Positions 44,202-52,496 of a stretch of DNA of 64,000 bases are shown here, piece by piece. The notes below the pieces were generated by a model. The model was not told the DNA's origin, did not search any database, and saw nothing but the letters and a program-made list of their open reading frames with translations. The DNA comes from Micromonospora pisi. Its GTDB lineage: Bacteria; Actinomycetota; Actinomycetes; Mycobacteriales; Micromonosporaceae. Location: NCBI RefSeq assembly GCF_003633685.1, contig NZ_RBKT01000001.1, positions 5,394,001 to 5,458,000 of the forward strand, read 5' to 3'. Each line of letters opens with the position of its first letter. Positions within the stretch are counted from its first letter, which is position 1. Made by a program: the position numbers and the translations under genes.

Positions 44202-44459
44202 ATGGACGGCCGACTCGAGGTGGCCGACCTGCTCGGGAATGCGCCGGAGTGGCAGGAGCGAGCGCTCTGCTCGCAGACTGACCCGGAGGCGTTTTTTCCC
44301 GAGAAGGGCGGCTCGACCCGTGAGGCAAAGCGGATCTGCTCGCGCTGCGAGGTCAAGGCCGAATGCCTGGAATACGCGCTCGGGCACGACGAACGGTTCG
44401 GCATCTGGGGCGGACTCTCGGAACGGGAGCGCCGCAAGCTCAAGCGCAGGGTCGCCTGA
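44202..44459 (+). CDS. whiB2: WhiB-family iron-sulfur regulator (WhiB2/WhmD type)
   Basis: An 85-residue Wbl protein. The four cluster cysteines are C23, C46, C49 and C55, followed by the GIWGGLSERERRKLKRR turn and basic DNA-contact tail. The context ERALCSQTDPEAFFPEKGGSTREAK is the form found in Streptomyces WhiB and mycobacterial WhmD/WhiB2, regulators of sporulation septation and cell division. ATG 44202 has AAGGAGG about 6 bp upstream. The neighbours (FbiA/FbiB, a metallopeptidase-like gene, DUF3499) match those I recall around Mycobacterium tuberculosis Rv3260c, supporting orthology. It has a dedicated promoter with a palindrome over the -10. Confidence 0.93.
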   Translation: MDGRLEVADLLGNAPEWQERALCSQTDPEAFFPEKGGSTREAKRICSRCEVKAECLEYALGHDERFGIWGGLSERERRKLKRRVA

Positions 44460-44492
44460 CGCACGCCGGCCGGGCGGTGGGGGCCGCCCGGC

Positions 44493-44942
44493 TCAGGCCA
44501 GTTCGTCGGGATCGACGCCGAGCAGGTTCGCCACCTGTTCGATGATCACGTCATGGACCAGGTCGGCCAGGTCCTCCCGGTCCATCGCCCGGAACTCCAA
44601 CGGCCGGCGGTAGAGCACGATCCGGGGCGGCACCTCCTGCCGACCCGGCCGGCCGGGCAGCAGTCGGGCCAACGGCACCTCGCCGTCCTCCAGCACGTCG
44701 GTGTCGTAGACGTTCAGATCCGGCGGCACGTCCTCGACGGCGAACTCCACGCCCGCCAGTTCCTTGGCGAAGCGGCGTTCCAGGGTCTCCACCGTGTCGA
44801 GCACAAGATCGTCGAAGATCTCGGCCTTGGTACGCGCCAGCGGCACCGTCGCCGGCACCAGCCGACCGCGCAGGCCGCGGCCGTGGCGGTCCCGGCGGGT
44901 ACGGTGTCCGGGTCCCGGGCGGCGATGGTCCGGACTGGTCAT
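44493..44942 (-). CDS. Metallopeptidase-family (zincin-like) protein with degenerate active site
   Basis: A 149-residue protein of the short zincin-like metallopeptidase family (PF06262-like). It has an Arg/His-rich basic N-terminus (1-40), then FAKELAGVEFAVEDVPPD and IVLYRRPLEFRAMDREDLADLV. The family's HExxHxxG is here HDVIIEQVANLLG, so His1 is kept but the catalytic Glu and second His are replaced by Asp and Glu. It is probably not a working peptidase. ATG 44942 gives the conserved length. It is divergent from DUF3499 and convergent to whiB, the same order as recalled for mycobacterial Rv3258c-Rv3260c, so it is conserved despite the lost site. Confidence 0.82.
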   Translation of the reverse strand: MTSPDHRRPGPGHRTRRDRHGRGLRGRLVPATVPLARTKAEIFDDLVLDTVETLERRFAKELAGVEFAVEDVPPDLNVYDTDVLEDGEVPLARLLPGRPGRQEVPPRIVLYRRPLEFRAMDREDLADLVHDVIIEQVANLLGVDPDELA

Positions 44943-45109
44943 GTGCACAGGGTAGACCCCGGTTGGCCGGATCCCGGAGCGCGGCTGGGCCCGTGTCGGC
45001 GCGGGGATCGGGACGCCGACGGGCGGTTGCCCGAATTGTGGCCAGGACGATCGGCGTGTCGTACCGGCAAGCGGTGTGTTGAAGGCGGTAAGAGAGATAC
45101 CGTGCCGCC

Positions 45110-45475
45110 GTGAGGTCACCACGGCGTTGCTCGCGTAACGGCTGCCCCCGTCAGGCCGTCGCCACGCTGACCTATGTCTACAACGAGTCGACCGCCGTGG
45201 TTGGTCCGCTGGCCGCCTTCGCCGAGCCGCACACCTACGACCTCTGTGAGCCGCACGCCCGTAGTCTGACCGCCCCCCGGGGCTGGGACGTGGTCCGGCA
45301 CGAGGGTGAGTTCGAACCGCCGCCGCCCACCACCGACGACCTGGTCGCACTCGCCGAGGCCGTACGCGAGGCGGCCCGCCCGGTGCAGCGGCAGGACGAG
45401 ATCGACATCGATCTGCCGCCGGGGCAGCAGACCGGCCGTCGCGGCCATCTTCGGGTCATTCCGCCCGCTAAATAG
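45110..45475 (+). CDS. DUF3499 family protein
   Basis: A 121-residue actinobacterial protein. The N-terminus SPRRCSRNGCPRQAVATLTYVY and the later YDLCEPHA form a Cys4-like arrangement (C-x4-C ... C-x2-H), so a small zinc-ribbon-like domain is likely. The C-terminus is acidic and then basic. The GTG 45110 start lacks a clear ribosome-binding site; AGAGAT/GATACC upstream could be a -10. In mycobacteria I recall it (Rv3258c) between the metallopeptidase-like gene and phosphomannomutase. Here an 8.9-kb accessory stretch separates it from phosphomannomutase. Function unknown. Confidence 0.85.
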   Translation: MRSPRRCSRNGCPRQAVATLTYVYNESTAVVGPLAAFAEPHTYDLCEPHARSLTAPRGWDVVRHEGEFEPPPPTTDDLVALAEAVREAARPVQRQDEIDIDLPPGQQTGRRGHLRVIPPAK

Positions 45476-45651
45476 ACCAACCGGGCAACCGGGCCAGGGT
45501 GGGCATCACCACCGCCGGCCGGGGCCTCACCACCACGAAGCCGGACATCCCGGTCGACCGTCGCGCCGTTCGCCTCCAGCGGGACCACGGTGTTCGCCTC
45601 CACAGGGGATAGTGCGGGGAGCCGCTGCGCATCGTCACCCGTGGAGTCGAC

Positions 45652-48135
45652 ATGGTTGCTGCCTCTGACACGTACACCGAATTGCTGGACGCCCTCGTCG
45701 AGGGTGACGCCCGGCCGTTACGCCAGTGGCTCGGTGAGCACCTCGCCCCCGCGCCCGGCGCGGGAGTCGAGACCGACCTGCGACTCCTGGACGGACTGGT
45801 GTTCTGGAACGCCGAGGAGCACGACGACGCCGCAAGGCAGCGGGTGCTCGACGGCGTCGAACGGACCCTCTCCGCCGCGGCGCTGGTGCCGGGGGCGACG
45901 CCACTGCTGCTCTTCTACCTCAAATACCAGTGTGACCAGGCATGGGAGGTCGCCTGGGACGTCGACCTGATCCTGGCCGTGCTCCAGCACGCCCGTCGTT
46001 ACGGCGCGGACCTGGTCGCGGCCGGCCAACTCGCCGACCCGGAACCGACCCGGCTCGCCCTGGACCAGCTCGCCGTACTCGTCAGCGAGATGGGCACGCT
46101 CAACGCCGCGTCCTGCGCCAGCCTGGCCGAGTGGGCACGGCTGGCCGCCGAGACCGCCGCGCTCGCCGGTCGGGTCGCCGACGCGGCGGAGACGGCCGAC
46201 GCGTCGGCAAGCGCGGCCTACGTCGCGGTCGACACCCGCGAGGACGAGACCTACTACCTCGCGGTGAGCCGGGCCGCGCTCGCGGTGCACGACCATTTCG
46301 CGTACGGGGGAAGCGACCTCGACGGTGCCGTACGGACCCTGCGCCTCGCCGAGGAGAGCTTCCCGGACGCCTGCTCGCGCAGCGAACTCCGGTCCCACCG
46401 CTACAACCTGGAGGTGCTCGCCGAGGCAGCCGAGCAACCCTGGATCCGACTCGAACACGCGAAGGTCGTCTACCTGTACCCCTTCGGGTTGTACCAGGAG
46501 TCCCGCGCGGGTCGGGCCGACCCCGGACCGGACGTGGCGACGCGGGACGGCGCGACCTTCGCCGAGCGTCTCGTCGCGGTCGCCCGCCGTACGGCGCAGC
46601 AGTGGACGGTGGCGGGATGGTCGGTCGCCGACCACCCGCAGGCCGTGGTTGAGCAGGACCTGCTGCTGGACGACACCTGGAAGGGAGACGACCCGCTCGG
46701 GCGTCAGTACCGGGGGATGGCGGTCCGCCTGCCGGACCTGGAGTTCGCCGACGTCGACCGGGTCAACGTCGAGCCGGTGCTGCTCCAGGTCGAGCTGCGC
46801 CTCTCCGAGCTGGGCAACCACTACCTGCGGGTGGAGTGCCAGTTGTCGGGCGCCACCCCGCCCCAGGTCTACGCGGCGATGACCCGGGCCGCGCCGGAGT
46901 TCGGCGATCTCGTCCAGCTCGGTACGCCGCTGCAACCCGCCGTCGACGCGCGGCCGACGCAGCTCTGGTCCCGGCTGAGTGACTTCGCCGTCGATGTGGT
47001 CCGGGACGTCACCGGCCAGCTCGCCGAGCATTCGGGGCTGGCGGTACGCCGCAGCGGCCGGCCCGGTATGTACCACGTGATGCTCTCGGTGGAGCGGGGA
47101 TCGCTGGTCTCGCCGGTCGGCGGGGAGCCGGTGCCGGTCGCGATCGCGTTGGACGCCGCGACCGCGGTCGGCGCGCAGACGCTCGTGCACCCGGTCCGCA
47201 ACGGCATCAGTTCGCTCGCCGAGTGGCTGCGTTATCCGGTCGAAATTGACACGCTACCCAAAGTGGACGCTCCGGGTTTCATCGGGGACCTGCTGCTGCG
47301 AACCTGCAACACCACCCTGATGGTCCTGCCCGGCACCCCCGACTACGGGGTGAACATGGTGCTGGAGGCGGCTGAGTTCGTCGCCACGCTCGAGGGCATG
47401 TTCGCCGGTTGGCAGGACCAGATCGCGGACCACTACGACCAGGTGATGGTGCAGCTCGCGGCGATGATCGAGCGGTTGGAGCGGCACGACGCCGCACCCG
47501 ACCCGACCGGGGTCGACCCGGCCGAGTACGAGCGCGTCACCCGGGAACTCGGCGAGATGCAGGCCCGGCTGGAGGCCCAGCAACTTCGCCTGCACCAGTT
47601 CGTCATGGCGAGTCGACTCAGTCTGATGTTCGTGACCGCGCCGTCGCTGGTGATGTCACCGGTGGCGCGGTCCACCATCGACCAGCTCCTGGTCGCGGCG
47701 AAGTTCGACGCCCTGCGCAGCGACTTCGAGGGCATGATCGACAACGTGCTCGGGGACCGGATCGGGGCGCTGGTCGACGCCTCCGTCCGCCGTCAGCGGG
47801 AGCGCAACGACGCGCGGGCCCGCGCGCAGCAGGAGCGGGATGCCGCCGCCGCGTCGGCCGAGCGGGAGCTGCAGCAGCGCCGGGAACGGGCAACCCGGCA
47901 CTGGCAGGACGTGCTGTCGATCGCGACCGCCACTGTCGGTATCTCCGGCCTCATGCAGATCATCCAGGCTGGTTACCAGGTCCAACGGCTGAGCGCGGCC
48001 GGGCTGGTCGCGGTGGTGGTCGTGCTCGCCGTACTTGTGGGTTGGGGCCTGCACCACTTCCAACGGGATACCGTGTCCGGATCACGTGGGCGCCGGAAGC
48101 GAACCACGGACTCGGTCGGAGGGACACGGAAATGA
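45652..48135 (+). CDS. 827-residue C-terminally membrane-anchored protein, unrecognised
   Basis: I do not recognise this protein. Residues 1-about 300 are almost entirely helical and TPR-like (runs such as AAETAALAGRVADAAETADASASAAY). Residues about 300-590 are mixed alpha/beta, including DLLLDDTW, LPDLEFADVDRVNVEPVLLQV and a FIGDLLLRTCNTTLMVLPGTP segment. Residues about 590-750 are helical with a strongly charged coiled coil (RRQRERNDARARAQQERD). Two hydrophobic helices at about 753-803 end in a basic tail. It thus looks like a large cytosolic assembly tethered at its C-terminus. GGAG lies about 8 bp before ATG 45652. Its stop overlaps the next gene (ATGA), so the two are coupled. Confidence 0.75.
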   Translation: MVAASDTYTELLDALVEGDARPLRQWLGEHLAPAPGAGVETDLRLLDGLVFWNAEEHDDAARQRVLDGVERTLSAAALVPGATPLLLFYLKYQCDQAWEVAWDVDLILAVLQHARRYGADLVAAGQLADPEPTRLALDQLAVLVSEMGTLNAASCASLAEWARLAAETAALAGRVADAAETADASASAAYVAVDTREDETYYLAVSRAALAVHDHFAYGGSDLDGAVRTLRLAEESFPDACSRSELRSHRYNLEVLAEAAEQPWIRLEHAKVVYLYPFGLYQESRAGRADPGPDVATRDGATFAERLVAVARRTAQQWTVAGWSVADHPQAVVEQDLLLDDTWKGDDPLGRQYRGMAVRLPDLEFADVDRVNVEPVLLQVELRLSELGNHYLRVECQLSGATPPQVYAAMTRAAPEFGDLVQLGTPLQPAVDARPTQLWSRLSDFAVDVVRDVTGQLAEHSGLAVRRSGRPGMYHVMLSVERGSLVSPVGGEPVPVAIALDAATAVGAQTLVHPVRNGISSLAEWLRYPVEIDTLPKVDAPGFIGDLLLRTCNTTLMVLPGTPDYGVNMVLEAAEFVATLEGMFAGWQDQIADHYDQVMVQLAAMIERLERHDAAPDPTGVDPAEYERVTRELGEMQARLEAQQLRLHQFVMASRLSLMFVTAPSLVMSPVARSTIDQLLVAAKFDALRSDFEGMIDNVLGDRIGALVDASVRRQRERNDARARAQQERDAAAASAERELQQRRERATRHWQDVLSIATATVGISGLMQIIQAGYQVQRLSAAGLVAVVVVLAVLVGWGLHHFQRDTVSGSRGRRKRTTDSVGGTRK

Positions 48136-48845
48136 AGTTGGTAGACCTCACCGGCGGACCCCTGTTGGAGGCGTTGCACCGGGAGGTGCTGGCGACCTCG
48201 TTCCCGCCGGACCAGCTGGTCTCCCTGGCAGACCTCCGCGAGCAGATCGAGACCGGGCTGGTGGTCGTCACGGCGGCCGTCGACGATGACGGCCGGGTGC
48301 TCGGCGGTGTCGTGGGGGAGTGGTCTCCGGCGAGCCGGGTGATGCTGCTCAGTTACCTGGCGGTCGCCGCCGACACCCGGGGCGGCGGCGTCGGCCGGCT
48401 CCTCTACACCGGTGCCGTCGAGACCTGGCCGGCACGGCACCGCCCGTGTCTCGTCCTGGCCGAGGTGGAGAGTCCGGTCGGACGCTCGGGCAGCGAGGCG
48501 TACGGCGACCCGGTCGCCCGGCTGAGGTTCTACGGGCGGCACGGGGCGCGCCTGTTGGAGCTGCCCTACTTCCAGCCGGCGCTCGCCCCGGGGCTGTCCC
48601 GGGTGCCCGACCTCCTGCTGCTGGTCCTGCACGCGGACACCGAGTTCCAGGGCGCCGGTGGCGCCGACACGGTGGCGGGCGAGCCACTGAGTCAGTTCAT
48701 GGTCGAGTACTTCGAGGCGACCGAGGGCGGGGTCCCGGACGACCCGGCCGCTTCGGCGCTGCTGCACGCCATGACGTCGCCCGGCGGGGTGCGGTTGCAC
48801 CCGGTCGAGCGGTACCGCGAGGTGGAGCTGTCCATCCGCGGCTGA
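48132..48845 (+). CDS. GNAT-family N-acetyltransferase
   Basis: A 237-residue acetyltransferase. The acetyl-CoA-binding motif A is LAVAADTRGGGVGRLLYTGAV (R-G-x-G-x-G/A equivalent), about residues 75-95. The later RLRFYGRHGARLLELPYF is the usual motif B end. A C-terminal extension of about 60 residues lacks similarity that I recognise. The ATG overlaps the stop of the 827-residue protein gene, so the two are made together, and the large protein or its partner may be the acetylation target (inference). A hairpin follows before the convergent deaminase-SUKH gene. Confidence 0.85.
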   Translation: MKLVDLTGGPLLEALHREVLATSFPPDQLVSLADLREQIETGLVVVTAAVDDDGRVLGGVVGEWSPASRVMLLSYLAVAADTRGGGVGRLLYTGAVETWPARHRPCLVLAEVESPVGRSGSEAYGDPVARLRFYGRHGARLLELPYFQPALAPGLSRVPDLLLLVLHADTEFQGAGGADTVAGEPLSQFMVEYFEATEGGVPDDPAASALLHAMTSPGGVRLHPVERYREVELSIRG

Positions 48846-48847
48846 GC

Positions 48848-48872
48848 GGCGGCCGGACGAGCCCGGGCCGCC
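48848..48872. terminator. Hairpin between convergent GNAT and deaminase-SUKH genes
   Basis: GGCGGCC and GGCCGCC pair over 7 bp around an 11-nt loop in the 43-bp intergenic space. Moderate stem; probably bidirectional. Confidence 0.45.
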
Positions 48873-48888
48873 GGTAGGGCACCGGCTG

Positions 48889-50121
48889 TCACCAGGTGCC
48901 GTCGTCGCGTACCCGGGGCGCCGGCCGGCCCAGCAGCAGGTTGGTCAGGGCGACGTCGATCGCCGTACCGAGGAACCACTCACCGGCCTCGTCGAGCGCG
49001 AAGACCCGACCCTGCTCGTCCACGGCGAGGATGCTGTCGCCGCCCTCGGTGCCGATCGGGAAGAGCCGCACGCCGATCAGGGTGCCGAAGTCGGCCAGGC
49101 TGTCCGCACTGTGCGCGGCCCCGGCCGGGTTGATCTCGAACCGTCGGATCCACACGTGTTCCCCGGGACCGCGCCGGCCGCACACCAGGCCGGGAAAGGC
49201 GGTCAAGGCCCGCTCGGCCGCCTCGAAGCTCTGGTGCCGGTGCTGCCTTCCGGTCACGGCGCACACCTTGCTGATCGCCTCACCGGCCAGCAGTCGATCC
49301 CCGAAACCGGGCCGCCAGCCCCCGTCGACCAGCGCGTACGCGACCTCGGGCGGGAACCGGTCCGGGTCCGGGACGGGTTGCGCCGGCGGATGCCACTCCT
49401 CGGCGAAGGCCAGGTGCGACCAGGGCAGCAGTCCGAAGTGGACGAGAATCCGTACGCACGAGTCGCATGGGCGCTCGGCGGTGCCGCCGGCCGGGTCGCC
49501 CGGCTCCCTCACCCGGAACAGCTCCAGTTGGGCGCTGCCGAATAGTTCCCGGGCCGTCTCCTGGGTCAGCGGTGGCTGGCCGAGCGCGGCGCGCCTGCGG
49601 TCGTACTCGTGCAGCACGTCCGAGACGACCACCAGTTCGGCGTGCCGGTCACCGCCGCGCACCAGGTGCCCGGTCGGCAGGCCGGCCAGGTGGTCGCGGA
49701 CCAGCGGGTGGTGCCGCAGTTCGAGGTCGCCCTTTGCCGCGTGCCCGATGTGCAGGTCGTGCTGCACGGTCAGGTGTGCGGTGGCGCCGGGTGTCGGCTG
49801 CCGCCGGGTGGCCCGACGCAACTCGACCGCCGTCTCCACGGTCCTGGGGCGCCGGCTCCGTCCCAGGCGGTCGGTGCGGTACATCTCGCGTACCACGTCC
49901 GGTGGAAGTCCCGGCCAGCTCGAGACCTCGCCGGTCTCCTTGTCGATGATGGTCGTCGGTCCAGCACCAGCCACAGTGGAATCCTGTGTCGGTGGACTGG
50001 TCCAGATCACGTAGCCGATATCGAATTCGTCGAGCATCGGAGTGCACTGGTAACCGCGCCGCAGCGTTTCCCGCCGGGCCCAGGTATCGGCAATTCCCTC
50101 TGCTTCCTGGCGGCTGATCAT
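48889..50121 (-). CDS. YwqJ-like deaminase fused to SUKH-3 domain, with N-terminal immunity-type domain
   Basis: A 410-residue three-part protein. Residues 1-82 match a small domain often seen with polymorphic-toxin immunity genes (ISRQEAEGIADTW, EFDIGYVIW, IIDKETGEVSSWPGLP). Residues about 110-235 have a cytidine-deaminase-like zinc signature, H160-A-E162 and P-C219-x2-C222, as in YwqJ-related deaminases. Residues about 255-400 are SUKH-3-like (YALVDGGWRPGFGDR, FEAAERALTAFPGL, VRLFPIGTEGGDSILAVDEQGRVFALDE). The zinc residues appear intact. ATG 50121 follows GGGGAG at 8 bp. It has no adjacent toxin or secretion genes. It may be an immunity hub or a nucleic-acid or nucleotide deaminase. Confidence 0.8.
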   Translation of the reverse strand: MISRQEAEGIADTWARRETLRRGYQCTPMLDEFDIGYVIWTSPPTQDSTVAGAGPTTIIDKETGEVSSWPGLPPDVVREMYRTDRLGRSRRPRTVETAVELRRATRRQPTPGATAHLTVQHDLHIGHAAKGDLELRHHPLVRDHLAGLPTGHLVRGGDRHAELVVVSDVLHEYDRRRAALGQPPLTQETARELFGSAQLELFRVREPGDPAGGTAERPCDSCVRILVHFGLLPWSHLAFAEEWHPPAQPVPDPDRFPPEVAYALVDGGWRPGFGDRLLAGEAISKVCAVTGRQHRHQSFEAAERALTAFPGLVCGRRGPGEHVWIRRFEINPAGAAHSADSLADFGTLIGVRLFPIGTEGGDSILAVDEQGRVFALDEAGEWFLGTAIDVALTNLLLGRPAPRVRDDGTW

Positions 50122-50376
50122 GTGCAAGTCTCCCCGTTCCTGCTCAGCCGGACGTCGTTCGCGAAACTACCGGACCATGCGGCTTCGCGTCAGCCGGTAC
50201 GGCTGGCGATACCGACGGTTAGCCTTCGCCAATGTGGTGACGGGGTGCCGCCCATTCGGGTTACCCGACACATGCTCGATCGTTACTGCTGATATGCCCT
50301 GTCCGGATCAGTCACGCGGCAAGAGTCCGGTGGACCTGCGCGGCCAGTCCCGGACCAGCCCTGTGCCGTACCGGTC

Positions 50377-51570
50377 GTGACCACGCCCTTCGCGCCCCGT
50401 CGACTCGGCGACAGCAGGAGTACGGAGCGCGTCACCGTCCTGGAGCTCCTCTTCGACGTGGTGTTCGTCTTCGCGATCACCCGGGTCGCCCAGCGGCTGA
50501 CCGACGACTTCACCATCGCCCGCCGGGCGCTGCTCTCCGAGGCCGGTCAGACCCTGTTGCTGCTGCTCGCCCTCTGGATGGTCTGGTACCTGAACGCCTG
50601 GCTGACCAGCCGGTTCGACCCGCAGCGGCCGGACATCCAACTCGTCGTGATCGTGACCATGGCCGGCAGTCTGCTGATCGCTGTCTGCCTGCCGCAGGCG
50701 TTCGGCGACCGTGGACTGATCTTCGTCTGTACCTATGTGGTGATCCAGGTCGGTCGCCCGGCGTACCTGTTCTGGGCGCTGCGCGGTCATCCGCGGCAGG
50801 GCGCCACCGCACGGATCCTGTTCTGGTCGGTCCTCGCCGCGGTGCTCTGGCTCGCTGGCGGTTTCAACGAGGACGAGGTGCGTGGCGGGCTCTGGACGGC
50901 GGCTGTTCTGCTGGAGCTGCTCGGCCCGGCGTTACGCTGGCCGACGCCGATTCTCGGCCGGCCGAAGGACGAGGAATGGACCCTGGCCGAGGGGCACCTG
51001 GCCGAACGGTACAGCCAGTTTCTGCTCATCGCGCTCGGCGAATCCGTCATCGCCACCGGAATCGAGATCAGCGTACGTCCGTTCACCGCGGCCGCGATGA
51101 CGGTCTTCGTGGCGGCGTTCCTGACCACGCTCCTGTTCTGGCGGATCTTCTTCTACCACGCCGGTCTCTCGTTGGCGCCGGCGCTGGCGCGCGCCCGCAG
51201 CGCCATCGAATTGAGCCAGTCGGCCAGCTACACCCTGTTGGTGATGGTGGCCGGCATCATCATCGCGGGGGTCGGCTACCGACTCGTCATCGACCACCCG
51301 CAGACGCCGCTCGACCCCGCCTGGATCGCGGTCATCTTCGGTGGTCCGGCGCTGTTCCTGGCGGGCCGGGTGCGCTTCGAGTACCAGTTGTTCGGCAGCG
51401 CCTGCCCGTCGCTCTGGATCGGGTTGATACTCATGATCGTCGTCGCGCCGGGCATGGGTTTCCTGCCGCCGATCGTGGCACCTCTGGTCAGCACCCTGCT
51501 GCTGGCCGTTGTGTCGGTCCTGGAAACCTTCTCCAGACGGCACCGGGCCGCGACCAACCCGACACTGTGA
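50377..51570 (+). CDS. ltrA: Low temperature requirement protein A (LtrA), copy 2
   Basis: A 397-residue polytopic protein with the LtrA N-terminal signature TVLELLFDVVFVFAITRVAQ and WMVWYLNAWLTSRFDP. About ten hydrophobic segments follow, and the mid-protein ERYSQFLLIALGESVIATG is present. It is a paralogue of the gene at 25002-26171 but clearly diverged; the mid-motif reads ALGES rather than ALGD. The GTG start at 50377 has no strong ribosome-binding site. It is divergent from the deaminase-SUKH gene with 255 bp between. Role unknown. Confidence 0.9.
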   Translation: MTTPFAPRRLGDSRSTERVTVLELLFDVVFVFAITRVAQRLTDDFTIARRALLSEAGQTLLLLLALWMVWYLNAWLTSRFDPQRPDIQLVVIVTMAGSLLIAVCLPQAFGDRGLIFVCTYVVIQVGRPAYLFWALRGHPRQGATARILFWSVLAAVLWLAGGFNEDEVRGGLWTAAVLLELLGPALRWPTPILGRPKDEEWTLAEGHLAERYSQFLLIALGESVIATGIEISVRPFTAAAMTVFVAAFLTTLLFWRIFFYHAGLSLAPALARARSAIELSQSASYTLLVMVAGIIIAGVGYRLVIDHPQTPLDPAWIAVIFGGPALFLAGRVRFEYQLFGSACPSLWIGLILMIVVAPGMGFLPPIVAPLVSTLLLAVVSVLETFSRRHRAATNPTL

Positions 51571-51631
51571 CGGGTGGCGGCGCGGGACGGTCGCGCCGGA
51601 CCACGGTGGTGCTGCGGGAGGGGTGGAATCG

Positions 51632-52336
51632 ATGACGGGGACGGCTCCGATGACGGATGTGGCGTGGCCGGGCACGGTCGCCGAGGCGGAGGCCGTACAG
51701 GATCGGTTGCGTCCGCTCGCCGACCTGGTGGGGCCCGGACCGGCGCAACCCCGCACGATCGCCGGCCTCGACGTGGCGTACGCCGAGGACGGCGACCGAC
51801 TGGCGGCGGCGGTGACCGTGCTGGACGCGCGGACGCTGGCCGTGCTGGAGACGGCGGTGAGCATCGGTCGGGCCGCCTTCCCGTACGTGCCCGGCCTGTT
51901 CGCGTTCCGCGAGCTGCCCGCGTTGCTGGACGCGCTCGGCCGCCTGACCACCACCCCGGAACTGCTGGTCTGCGACGGGCACGGGCTGGCCCACCCGCGT
52001 CGGTTCGGGCTGGCGTGCCACCTGGGCGTGCTCACCGGGTTGCCGGCGATCGGGGTGGGCAAGACCCCGCTGGTCGGCCGGTGGGATCCGCCGGCCGAAC
52101 AGCGGGGCGCCTGGACCGCGCTCAGGGACGGCTCGGAGACGGTCGGTCGGGTCCTGCGTACCCGGGACGGGACCAAGCCGGTCTTTGTGTCGGTGGGGCA
52201 CCGGATGGGCCTGGACAACGCCTGCGCCCAGGTACTGGCACTCACACCGCGTTACCGGTTGCCGGAGACCACCCGCCAGGCGGATCGGTTGTGCCGGTTG
52301 GCTCTGGGCCGGACGCGCTCCTCGGACCTGGAGTGA
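51632..52336 (+). CDS. nfi: Endonuclease V
   Basis: A 234-residue DNA/RNA repair nuclease that cuts at deoxyinosine. The catalytic acids are visible: Asp in IAGLDVAYAED, Glu in FRELPALL, and Asp in VCDGHGLAHPRRFGLA. The wedge-region PYVPGLFAFRE and the GVGKTPLVGR loop also match the family. ATG 51632 follows GGGAGGGG, which fixes the start over the longer in-frame extension. It is 61 bp after LtrA on the same strand. Cytosolic; corrects deaminated adenine, which is notable beside a deaminase-like gene (coincidence cannot be excluded). Confidence 0.95.
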   Translation: MTGTAPMTDVAWPGTVAEAEAVQDRLRPLADLVGPGPAQPRTIAGLDVAYAEDGDRLAAAVTVLDARTLAVLETAVSIGRAAFPYVPGLFAFRELPALLDALGRLTTTPELLVCDGHGLAHPRRFGLACHLGVLTGLPAIGVGKTPLVGRWDPPAEQRGAWTALRDGSETVGRVLRTRDGTKPVFVSVGHRMGLDNACAQVLALTPRYRLPETTRQADRLCRLALGRTRSSDLE

Positions 52337-52496
52337 CGCGGGCGGCGGTGAAGGCCGACCGGCGACCCGGTCGGGTCGGTGACGTGACCACGCACGGTGA
52401 TGGACGTCGATTCTAGAGGAAAGGCAACGATCTGTTGCTGACAAAGCACGTGCCGTGCGGGAGACTGCCTCGGGGAATCGGACAGGGAGGCACCGA

